Source: JAAUTS01 sp038250235
GTDB lineage: Bacteria > Verrucomicrobiota > Verrucomicrobiia > Methylacidiphilales > JAAUTS01
Assembly (NCBI GenBank): GCA_038250235.1
Contig: JBBSCO010000045.1
Span: 1-24,933, forward strand
DNA: 24,933 nucleotides
Direction of reading: 5' to 3'
Below the pieces are notes generated by a model, which saw only the letters and a list, made by a program, of their open reading frames with translations, made no database searches and was not told the DNA's origin. Positions 1 through 6,690 of this stretch are shown here, in pieces. The translations under genes and the position numbers were made by a program. The stretch's first letter is position 1; the number at the start of each line of letters is the position of its first letter.

Positions 1-150
1 GACGCCAGAAAGACTTTTCCGGATTCAAAAAGATCTAAAACACGAAACTTGCGCCCTGGCCCTTGGCTTCCTGCTATCACCTCAGTAGACTAATTGAATC
101 GGCGTGTAATAGCCTGCTGAGAGTTGCTCTATGCTCTAAAGGGACGGAGC

Positions 151-1212
151 TCAATAGCCGATGACTTTAAGCACTGCTTCTTTGCTGGCTTTGATCGGGG
201 TGAGGTTCTGGTTGCACTGGCTGATCGCGGTGTCGGGATCTTTCAGTCCATGACCGGTCATGGTGGCGGTGATGACGGAACCGTGCGGGATGCCGCCTTC
301 CTTGACGGTCTTGATCAGACCAGCCAAGGGCGCAGCGCAGGCGGGCTCGACAAAAATGCCTTCGGACGAAGCAAGTAAACGGTACGCTTCGAGAATTTGT
401 TCATCGGTGACCTTGTCGATTTTACCGCCGGAATCCCTGGCGGCAGCGGTGGCTCCGGCCCAACTGGCCGGATTCCCGATGCGGATGGCGGTGGCGACGG
501 TATGAGGTTTTTCCACAATGTGTCCGTCCACGATCGGAGCGGAACCGGCGGCCTGCCAGCCGACCATTTTGGGAAGGGTCTTCACTTTGCCGCTGGTGTG
601 GTATTCGTTGAAACCCCTCCAATAAGCAGTGATATTGCCCGCATTGCCGACGGGGATAAAATGATAGTCGGGAGCATGTCCGAGCAGGTCGCAGATTTCG
701 AAGGCTGCGGTTTTCTGGCCGTCTATGCGGAAGGGATTGATAGAGTTGACGACTTCAATTTCGTTAAGTTCTCCGAGTTCACGGACCACGTTGAGGGCTT
801 CGTCAAAGTTGCCATCGATGGCGATGATCTTGGCACCGTAAATGAGGGCCTGGGCGAGTTTTCCCATGGCGATCTTGCCGTGTGGGAGGATGACAACGGC
901 CTGCATGCCGGCACGTGCGGCGTAGGCGGCAGCGGCGGCAGAGGTGTTGCCGGTGCTGGCGCAGACGACGATCTTGGAACCTTTTTCGGCGGCCTTGGAA
1001 ACGGCCATGGTCATGCCTCGGTCCTTGAAGGAGCAGGTTGGGTTCAGGGCCTCGTATTTGAGATAAAGGGAAAAATTGCCACCGATTTTCCTGACTAAAT
1101 TCGGAACGGGGATGAGCGGGGTGTTCCCTTCCAGAAGGGTGACGACGGGGGTTTTGTCCGATACCGGCAGATAGCTGCGGTAGGCGTTGATGACTCCGGG
1201 CCAGCCACTCAT
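151..1212 (-). CDS. thrC: Threonine synthase
   Basis: This PLP enzyme converts O-phosphohomoserine to threonine in the cytoplasm, the last step of threonine synthesis. The 353-residue length fits the short class of threonine synthase. The PLP-binding lysine is K63 in the motif SFKDRGM. The phosphate-binding region is the ASTGNTSAAAAAYAARAG stretch at about residues 85-102, and a glycine-rich VGNAGNITAYW segment follows near residue 190. The ATG overlaps the stop of the upstream hom gene as ATGA, so translation is probably coupled and no separate promoter is needed. No clear intrinsic terminator was found in the 150 bases downstream. Family identity is clear from the motifs; the pathway role follows from the family and from hom next to it. 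Confidence 0.96.
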   Translation of the reverse strand: MSGWPGVINAYRSYLPVSDKTPVVTLLEGNTPLIPVPNLVRKIGGNFSLYLKYEALNPTCSFKDRGMTMAVSKAAEKGSKIVVCASTGNTSAAAAAYAARAGMQAVVILPHGKIAMGKLAQALIYGAKIIAIDGNFDEALNVVRELGELNEIEVVNSINPFRIDGQKTAAFEICDLLGHAPDYHFIPVGNAGNITAYWRGFNEYHTSGKVKTLPKMVGWQAAGSAPIVDGHIVEKPHTVATAIRIGNPASWAGATAAARDSGGKIDKVTDEQILEAYRLLASSEGIFVEPACAAPLAGLIKTVKEGGIPHGSVITATMTGHGLKDPDTAISQCNQNLTPIKASKEAVLKVIGY

Positions 1213-2498
1213 GAGAAATCCTCCACGCGAATGACCTGACAGGGTTCCTGCACAACATCGAGACTCATAATTTCATTATACGCTTTCTGGAGCGCGGATT
1301 CTTGCCCGTAATCCAGCAGCATGACCAGGGGCACGGTCTCGTCCTCGTGATCCTCCGGCTGAAAGACGGAGGAAATTCCCAGTTCATGTTTCCCGAAAAT
1401 GGCGGCGACGCGGGCCAGGACACCCGGCTTGTTCAAGACAGTGAGGCGCACGTAGTAACGGGTGACGACATCGGCCATGGGGACGGTCCGGCCGTAGAGT
1501 GTGTTTTTTTCAAAACCGCGATAGGCACTGTCTTTGTCCAAAGCCAGTGCGGCTTCGGCAATGTCGCTAAGAACAGCGGAGGCCGTGGCATCGGGACCGG
1601 CGCCGCGTCCATAGAAAAGCGTGTTGCCGACCACATCGCCCTGTACGGCAACAGCATTATAGGCCCCGGAAACGGAAGCCAGAACATGACTGCGGGGAAT
1701 AAGGGTGGGATGCACACGGACTTCGACCGCGCGGCTGGAGTTCGGCCGGATGGTGGCGAGAAGTTTGATGGCGTAGCCGAGTTTTTTGGCGAAGGCCATG
1801 TCCTGGTCGGTGACCTTGCGGATGCCTTCGACATACAGTTGATCCATCCTGATCCAGAAGCCATAGGCCAGAGAGGCGAGAATGGCAGCCTTGTGGGCTG
1901 CATCAATACCATCGACGTCGAGACTCTCATCGGCTTCGGCATAACCGAGGCGTTTGGCATCAGCCAGGACTTCTTCGTAGCTGCTGCCTTCATCGGCCAT
2001 GCGGCTGAGGATGTAATTGCAGGTACCGTTGATGATGCCGTGGATGCCCAAGATGTGGTTGGCGCGCAGCCCTTCCCGCAGGGCTTTCAGAATAGGAATC
2101 CCCCCGGCGACACTGGCCTCAAAGTAAACAGGAACCTTCCTGGCTTCAGCCAGTTTAAGCAGATCTTCCCCGCATTCGGCCAGAAGGGCTTTGTTGGCGG
2201 TGACAAGGGGTTTGCCAGCACGGATTGCAGCTTCGGCGACCTCGCGGGCCAGAGTGGTGCCTCCCATCATTTCCACCACGATCTGGACGTCGGGATGGAA
2301 TATGACCTCTTTCCAGTCACCAGTAATGAGTGCGGGATCGGCTCCACGGGCTTTGGAGGGGTCGCGAACGGCGATTTTGGCCAGGAAAAGGTCTACGCCA
2401 CTGCGTTCGAGGAGGAGGTCATGGTTGCGGCCGAGGTGATTGATGACACCTCCTCCAACAATACCACACCCGATCAGGCCGATTCCAACACGTTTCAT
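1209..2498 (-). CDS. hom: Homoserine dehydrogenase with C-terminal ACT domain
   Basis: This enzyme reduces aspartate semialdehyde to homoserine with NAD(P)H, at the branch toward threonine and methionine. The 429 residues hold an N-terminal Rossmann motif GLIGCGIVGGG (residues 7-17), the dimerisation and catalytic core (ASVAGGIPI, GIINGTCNYIL, DVDGIDAAHK) and an ACT domain from about residue 350 (YYVRLTVLNKPGVLARVAAIFG). ACT domains of this type usually mediate threonine feedback inhibition, so the enzyme is probably feedback-regulated. Its stop overlaps the thrC start by four bases. There is no Shine-Dalgarno sequence before the ATG, but a promoter-like pair ends only about 8 bases upstream, which suggests a near-leaderless transcript. 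Confidence 0.96.
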   Translation of the reverse strand: MKRVGIGLIGCGIVGGGVINHLGRNHDLLLERSGVDLFLAKIAVRDPSKARGADPALITGDWKEVIFHPDVQIVVEMMGGTTLAREVAEAAIRAGKPLVTANKALLAECGEDLLKLAEARKVPVYFEASVAGGIPILKALREGLRANHILGIHGIINGTCNYILSRMADEGSSYEEVLADAKRLGYAEADESLDVDGIDAAHKAAILASLAYGFWIRMDQLYVEGIRKVTDQDMAFAKKLGYAIKLLATIRPNSSRAVEVRVHPTLIPRSHVLASVSGAYNAVAVQGDVVGNTLFYGRGAGPDATASAVLSDIAEAALALDKDSAYRGFEKNTLYGRTVPMADVVTRYYVRLTVLNKPGVLARVAAIFGKHELGISSVFQPEDHEDETVPLVMLLDYGQESALQKAYNEIMSLDVVQEPCQVIRVEDFS

Positions 2499-2506
2499 AA
2501 AAGGAA

Positions 2507-2536
2507 TATAAAGCCAGAATTCATCGAGTGCGTCAA
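2507..2536 (-). promoter_or_regulatory. Possible sigma-70 promoter of hom-thrC
   Basis: On the minus strand a -35-like TTGACG (2531-2536) and a -10-like TTTATA (2507-2512) are 18 bases apart. The -10 element ends 8 bases before the hom ATG, so transcription would begin at or next to the start codon. This would explain the missing ribosome binding site. It is a match by eye to the consensus only. Confidence 0.35.
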
Positions 2537-2558
2537 CCGCTGGGGAATAGAGGACTTT

Positions 2559-2607
2559 TTAACGGAAAGACGCGAAGCTGCGCGAAACTTGGCTGACTTC
2601 CTGTTAA
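2559..2607. repeat. Imperfect inverted repeat of ACGCAAAGACGC-like type
   Basis: The arm at 2559-2577 (TTAACGGAAAGACGCGAAG) pairs imperfectly with the arm at 2588-2607, across a 10-base loop. The right arm covers the stop codon of the deacetylase-family gene. The left arm resembles the ACGCAAAGACGCGAAG-like intergenic sequences I associate with PVC-group genomes. A second, more degraded stretch of similar wording lies at about 3474-3520. The hairpin has no U-tract on the gene's strand, so it is not a standard terminator. Confidence 0.35.
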
Positions 2608-3464
2608 CCTGTTTCCAATCCCTTTAGGTAATGTAGGATCAGATCAGGGAGTTCGCGGCTGTAGCCGCCTTCGAGCAGGCTGAAGGACGGTGCTCCGATG
2701 TTTTTGATCTGTTTTCCCAGCCACTCGAAATCTTCCGGCAAAAGCGGGGCATCGCTGAGGGGGTCTTTGACGTAGGCATCAAACCCGGCCGAGACAATAA
2801 CAAGGTCGGCCTTTTCCTTTTTTAGATCTTCCAACGAACGGCTGAGGGCTTCGCGATAGGGACCGCGATCGGGACCGGGTGCGACGGGGTAGTTATGGAT
2901 ATTATCGAAACTTTTCGCTCCGGTGCCGGGGTAGCATGGGTGCTGGTGGACGGAGAAAAAGGCGGTGTTTTCGCGGTGTTGGAGAATGTCTTCGGTGCCA
3001 TTGCCGTGGTGAACATCGAAATCATAGACAGCCACTTTTTTGAAACCCTGTTTCTGTGCTTCCAGGGCCACGATGGCGGCCTGATTGAGATAACAAAAGC
3101 CCATGGCTTTTTCGACACAGGCATGGTGGCCGGGGGGACGCATGAGGGAGAAAGAACTCTGCCCTTTCCTGATCAGTTCCAGACCCTTGAGTGCTGCACC
3201 GACCGAGCGGCGGGCATGATCGTCGATCCCTTCGAACCAGGCGGTATCAGCATCGAAGTCTTTACCCTGATCGAGGCGATCCAGATGTTTTTGGGTGTGG
3301 GCAGCGAGCAGGATTTTGTCGTCCACGGTCAGGGGATGCTCCCAACGAACCGTCACTTCAATCTGCTTTTGCAGGTAGCGCGTGCTGGAAAGAATGCGCT
3401 CAGGACTCTCCGGATGGCCGGGGGACATATAACTGAGGCATTCGGAATCGGTGATGACGATCAT
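2604..3464 (-). CDS. Histone-deacetylase-family (arginase/deacetylase fold) hydrolase
   Basis: This is a zinc amidohydrolase of the class II HDAC, acetoin-utilisation and acetylpolyamine-deacetylase superfamily. It should remove acyl groups from lysine side chains or small acylamines in the cytoplasm. The expected catalytic set is visible in the 286 residues: RPPGHHA with H113/H114, DFDVHHGNGT with zinc ligands D150 and H152, SAGFDA with the third ligand D229, and the transition-state tyrosine Y268 in LLEGGYS. The GFCYLNQAAI segment at about residue 122 is typical. It lies about 110 bases from each neighbour on the same strand, so co-transcription is possible but not evident. No Shine-Dalgarno precedes the ATG. 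The substrate cannot be told from sequence. Confidence 0.93.
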   Translation of the reverse strand: MIVITDSECLSYMSPGHPESPERILSSTRYLQKQIEVTVRWEHPLTVDDKILLAAHTQKHLDRLDQGKDFDADTAWFEGIDDHARRSVGAALKGLELIRKGQSSFSLMRPPGHHACVEKAMGFCYLNQAAIVALEAQKQGFKKVAVYDFDVHHGNGTEDILQHRENTAFFSVHQHPCYPGTGAKSFDNIHNYPVAPGPDRGPYREALSRSLEDLKKEKADLVIVSAGFDAYVKDPLSDAPLLPEDFEWLGKQIKNIGAPSFSLLEGGYSRELPDLILHYLKGLETG

Positions 3465-3575
3465 TCAAAAAAAGAGTAACGCACAGACGTAAAGGGTTGA
3501 AGACGCAAATGTTAAACAGCGAACAGATCTATACTTTGGATTTAATCCATTTCACACTTCCATCCAGAACGAAAA

Positions 3576-4694
3576 TCAGATCCCTTTGCTTTGAAGCAAA
3601 AACTTGAACTGGGTGCCCATGATGCCTGGGTGGGTCAGGGTCTGGAACTGGCGGATGGCGCTCCGGGACTCATGATCCTGCGGGTCGCGCAACAGTTTTT
3701 CTTCCAGTTGTTGCAAAAAAGCCAGTTGGGCCGCTTCAATCAGGGCATGGTGTTGGTCTTTGAAATAGACGGTTTGCCACGAGGCCTTTTCCCCTTCTTC
3801 CATCAAGAGGGAAAAATTAACATGGGCAGTGATGTCTTTTTTCCCGACCTCTGTGAGGGGATTGTCATCGCGGCGATGGGCGGAGTAACAGGACAAAGTT
3901 CCCTGGGGACGTCCGGGCGAATAAAGCTCCTGCGCCATGAAGCCGTAATCCATGGTCAGGATAAATCCGGCGGATAGTGTTTCGCCAAGGTCCCTGAACC
4001 AATTCCGTGCCTTAAAACAGAGTTCTGCCTGATAACCCTCCAGAGCCGGAATCTGCCAATGGGCTATCTCCTGCAACAAGACAGAATCCGTGACAGGATT
4101 CCAGATTTCGACAAAACCTTTTTCTTCCTCCCAGACAATGAAACACTCCTTCCAAACACCTTGTCTGCAAAGGATGCGTTTAACTGGAAAGCTGTCCAAC
4201 AACTCATTGCTGAGAAAAAAAGCTTTGTTTAACACAGGTTTGACATCGTGCAAACTGCCGTAACACCTCCCTTTCCCCTGATGGGAGGCCAGCCTTTCCT
4301 CCTGGCGCAAACGCGAAACGGAGCCAGGCTCAACACACAGGTAGCGGCAACGATCGTAAACCCGAGGATGCCTGACCTGCAAGGAGTCCAGAATATCCAA
4401 GGCCAGTTGTCCCCAGTGGGCTCCCTGCTCAATGATTGTCAGGGGTTCTGGACTCAAGTGTCTTTCCCAGAGATCAACGATGGAATCGGCCAAAAGCCGG
4501 CCGAAAACCGGACCGGTGGACACGCTGGTGTAGAAATCCCCTTTACGTCCCGGAGCGTTTGAGCTTTGAGAATAATAACCCATTCCTTCGCCATAGAGAC
4601 AGGCCTGCATGAAGCGGTCGAAAGGTATCGCCCCTTCCACACGTATAAGTTCCTGCAAACAATCCACCAGGGCTGGATTACCAGGACTGGCCAA
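3576..4694 (-). CDS. MidA/NDUFAF7-type SAM-dependent methyltransferase
   Basis: This 372-residue protein belongs to the COG1565 class I methyltransferases. The eukaryotic member NDUFAF7 methylates an arginine of the complex I subunit NDUFS2. Diagnostic segments are GEGMGYY (residues 36-41), GRKGDFYTSVSTGPVFG (49-65) and the SAM loop IIEQGAHWGQLALD (87-100). The loop is unusual because the family normally has G-A-G-x-G where this protein has G-A-H-W-G (H93). The start is a TTG at 4694, supported by an AAGGA sequence 7 bases upstream; there is no ATG nearby. It lies 23 bases after nuoA, a complex I subunit gene, so the pair is probably one operon. A complex I assembly role is inferred from family and neighbour. 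Confidence 0.88.
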   Translation of the reverse strand: MASPGNPALVDCLQELIRVEGAIPFDRFMQACLYGEGMGYYSQSSNAPGRKGDFYTSVSTGPVFGRLLADSIVDLWERHLSPEPLTIIEQGAHWGQLALDILDSLQVRHPRVYDRCRYLCVEPGSVSRLRQEERLASHQGKGRCYGSLHDVKPVLNKAFFLSNELLDSFPVKRILCRQGVWKECFIVWEEEKGFVEIWNPVTDSVLLQEIAHWQIPALEGYQAELCFKARNWFRDLGETLSAGFILTMDYGFMAQELYSPGRPQGTLSCYSAHRRDDNPLTEVGKKDITAHVNFSLLMEEGEKASWQTVYFKDQHHALIEAAQLAFLQQLEEKLLRDPQDHESRSAIRQFQTLTHPGIMGTQFKFLLQSKGI

Positions 4695-4701
4695 AGGAGT
4701 A

Positions 4702-4706
4702 TCCTT
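4702..4706 (-). promoter_or_regulatory. Ribosome binding site deciding the TTG start of the methyltransferase
   Basis: The minus strand reads AAGGA at 4706-4702, with 7 bases before the TTG at 4694. Most genes in this window lack a recognisable Shine-Dalgarno, so this site stands out and supports the non-ATG start. Confidence 0.5.
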
Positions 4707-4717
4707 GAGGAGAGGGA

Positions 4718-5182
4718 TCAGGCCCGTTTGTTCCAGTCAAAGACGCCTTTTTTGTAGGCATAGAGATGACCGACTTCCAAAACGATAACAAAAAAAAGCA
4801 TGGCATAAAGAGGTGCCATACCAGCGGTGGCGATCAGATCCCGGAAAGCGACCGCCCAAGGATACATGAAGATGACTTCAATATCAAAAAGGACGAAAAT
4901 CATCGCTACCAGATAGAATTTGACCGAGAAACGGGCCTGGGGTCCACCAATGGGATCTTTTCCGCACTCATAAGCGGAGTCCTTGGCTTTGTTATGTCTT
5001 CCACGCTTGCCCACGATGAGGGAGGCCACAACCCCACCGATGGCAACGCTCAAAGCCAGCCCCAACTGGAACAAGACAGGTAAATATTCGCGGATCACTG
5101 GTAAAACTTGGAAGCTTGAAGGCCGTTTGACAAGAAGGATTTTGCGTGATGCAGAACCGTTTACCAACTCCTTTACAGCCAT
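4718..5182 (-). CDS. nuoA: NADH-quinone oxidoreductase subunit A
   Basis: This is a small membrane subunit of respiratory complex I. It has three hydrophobic segments (about residues 34-57, 90-110 and 120-142) and the family hallmark loop KDSAYECGKDPIGGPQARFSVKFY (about residues 67-90), followed by FVLFDIEVIFMYPWA. The annotated ATG gives 154 residues, about 25-30 more at the N-terminus than usual for NuoA. A GTG at residue V29 (PVIREYLPVLF) is an alternative start, but neither has a Shine-Dalgarno. No other nuo gene is in the window, since the next gene upstream is divergent and the next downstream is the MidA-type methyltransferase. nuoA is therefore detached from any nuoB-N cluster here. 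Confidence 0.93.
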   Translation of the reverse strand: MAVKELVNGSASRKILLVKRPSSFQVLPVIREYLPVLFQLGLALSVAIGGVVASLIVGKRGRHNKAKDSAYECGKDPIGGPQARFSVKFYLVAMIFVLFDIEVIFMYPWAVAFRDLIATAGMAPLYAMLFFVIVLEVGHLYAYKKGVFDWNKRA

Positions 5183-5241
5183 GCATTTTGGGGCAGCAAA
5201 CCAAAAAAAGGGGTTTTTCTAAAATAATCTGATAAAGTTAT

Positions 5242-5269
5242 TTGCTATATAGATGTGAGCTCTTATATT
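5242..5269 (+). promoter_or_regulatory. Possible promoter of the tandem AP2-like gene
   Basis: An AT-rich stretch contains TTGCTA (5242-5247) and TATATT (5264-5269), spaced 16 bases apart and about 38 bases before the ATG. An AGGAG ribosome binding site follows at 5291-5295. The hexamers are near consensus, but the evidence is visual only. Confidence 0.3.
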
Positions 5270-5307
5270 GTGGCTGTAATTCAAGCTAACAGGAGCAATT
5301 ATTAATT

Positions 5308-5760
5308 ATGCCAAAAACAAAGAAAAAAACCAGGAAGTCAATTCCTGGCGTCAGTCGTATCGATCAACCAGAAAAACATAACCACGGCTTTTACGTTCGC
5401 CTAACCCGCAACGGCAAAAAGTTCGCCAAATTCTTCTCCGACAAGAAGTTTAAAGGCAAGAACAAAGCCCTCGTCGCTGCCAAGGCACACTACGCCGAAT
5501 TGGCTGCGAAGAATCCTCCCATGTCGCGCAAAAAGTTCGCTCAGATTGAGCGCCGCTCCAGCAAGACCGGGATCGTGGGCGTGAGCAAAATCATCAAGGA
5601 AGTCAAAGGCAAGAGCTACAAGTTCTGGCAGGCCACTTGGAGCCCCAAGGTCGGTGCCGTTCAAAAGCAGGCCTATTCCATCAAAAAATTCGGTGAAGCG
5701 AAAGCCAAAGAGCTGGCCATCAAAGCCCGCAACAAAGGCGTTCGCGATATGATTGATTAA
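5308..5760 (+). CDS. Small basic protein with two AP2-like domains
   Basis: The 150-residue, lysine-rich protein contains two copies of a fold-sized unit that resemble each other. Residues about 12-68 start PGVSRID and end ALVAAKAHYAEL. Residues about 88-142 start VGVSKII and end AKELAIKAR. Copy two has the AP2/ERF-like pattern GVSK, then FWQATW, then SIKKFGEAKAKELAIKAR. AP2 domains bind DNA as a three-stranded sheet plus helix. In bacteria they usually occur in integrases or HNH homing endonucleases, but here no nuclease or recombinase domain accompanies them. An AGGAG site lies 12 bases before the ATG, and a strong terminator follows, so this is a monocistronic, probably well-expressed gene. 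A DNA-binding or nucleoid-associated role is an inference. Confidence 0.75.
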   Translation: MPKTKKKTRKSIPGVSRIDQPEKHNHGFYVRLTRNGKKFAKFFSDKKFKGKNKALVAAKAHYAELAAKNPPMSRKKFAQIERRSSKTGIVGVSKIIKEVKGKSYKFWQATWSPKVGAVQKQAYSIKKFGEAKAKELAIKARNKGVRDMID

Positions 5761-5793
5761 TTTCATTCATCCACAACCTACCAATTACAAATC

Positions 5794-5827
5794 AAACCCG
5801 GTCCTGCAACACAGGGCCGGGTTTTTT
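5794..5827 (+). terminator. Strong intrinsic terminator
   Basis: An 11-bp stem, ACCCGGTCCTG (5796-5806) with CAGGGCCGGGT (5812-5822), has one G-U pair and a CAACA loop. A run of six T follows at 5822-5827, and AA/TT pairs extend the base. It ends the AP2-like gene transcript 34 bases after its stop codon. Confidence 0.9.
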
Positions 5828-5847
5828 GTGGCCGCCATTTTCCCGCC

Positions 5848-6690
5848 ATGCTGACCCGGCGCAACTTTCTCATCAGCAGCAGCCTGGGGCTTCTGGGCTC
5901 CGCTCTATATGCACGCTTTCTGGAACCCGGATGGCTGGATCTGACCCATCATCGTGTTCCTTTTTTCAAAGACCCGGGATCTTCCCTCAAGATTCTGCAT
6001 TTGTCCGATCTCCACTACTCCGATGTCGTTCCTTTGCCTGTTATCCAAAGCGCAATCCAGCTTGGACTGGAGGAAAAGCCCGACCTCGTTTGTCTGACAG
6101 GGGATTACATGACCGCACCGCTGCCAGGTTACGAAGCCTATGTGGAAACCCTGAAAGTCCTTTCCGCCCAATGCCCCGTGTTCGCCTGTCTGGGAAATCA
6201 TGACTACCAACGGCCCGGCAGAACGTCCGTCCCACCGGAAGTAAAAAACAAGCTGGTGATGCCTGCCCTGCTGAAAGCGTCCGGAATCCAACTGCTCAAC
6301 AACCAGATGCAGGTTCTCCAACTGGAAGGGCGCAGCCTGCAGGTGGCGGGACTGGGCGACTTCTGGGCTGGAAAATGCCTGCCGGAAAAAGCATTCGCCA
6401 CTGGAAAAAGCAACCTGCCCACTCTGCTGCTCAGCCACAATCCCGACAGTAAATCCCGCGTGGAAAGCTATCCTTGGAATCTGATGCTTTGCGGGCACAG
6501 CCACGGCGGTCAGGTGAAAATCCCCTTTTATGGAGCAATCCATGCCCCAATTGAGGATTTTGGCTACATTGAAGGCCTGAATGCCTGGAAAGACCGCCTG
6601 ATTTACACCACCCGCGGCGTCGGGAACCTGCACGGCATCCGCTTCAACTGCAGACCGGAAGTCAGTGTCCTCGAACTAATGTCATTTTAG
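5848..6690 (+). CDS. yaeI: YaeI-type Tat-exported metallophosphodiesterase
   Basis: This is a calcineurin-like phosphodiesterase of 280 residues. Metal-binding motifs appear in family order: HLSDLHYSD (about 51-59), LTGDYM, CLGNHDY, LLSHNPDSK and LCGHSHGGQ. The N-terminus has a twin-arginine signal (LTRRNFLIS) followed by a hydrophobic stretch. The segment after it, EPGWLDLTHHRVPFFKD, and the end, YTTRGVGNLHGIRFNCRPEV, closely follow E. coli YaeI as I remember it, so the product is probably exported folded to the envelope. The start is fixed by the Tat signal. There is no Shine-Dalgarno, and the ATG is only 20 bases after a strong terminator. The 3' end overlaps the convergent FAD/Fe-S gene by 29 bases. 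Confidence 0.92.
   Translation: MLTRRNFLISSSLGLLGSALYARFLEPGWLDLTHHRVPFFKDPGSSLKILHLSDLHYSDVVPLPVIQSAIQLGLEEKPDLVCLTGDYMTAPLPGYEAYVETLKVLSAQCPVFACLGNHDYQRPGRTSVPPEVKNKLVMPALLKASGIQLLNNQMQVLQLEGRSLQVAGLGDFWAGKCLPEKAFATGKSNLPTLLLSHNPDSKSRVESYPWNLMLCGHSHGGQVKIPFYGAIHAPIEDFGYIEGLNAWKDRLIYTTRGVGNLHGIRFNCRPEVSVLELMSF

Noticed and set aside
1..93. Plus frame open from the left edge to TAA at 91-93
   Set aside because: Thirty codons without clear coding character; it could be the end of a gene outside the window but cannot be supported.
1302..2627. Long plus-strand ORF (441 codons) opposite hom
   Set aside because: It is antisense to a gene with full homoserine dehydrogenase motifs, and its translation has no recognisable features; it is a shadow.
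5198..5219. AAACC/GGTTT hairpin with T-run in the nuoA/AP2 divergent region
   Set aside because: Only a 5-bp stem, and no plus-strand transcript is known to arrive there; probably chance in an AT-rich promoter region.
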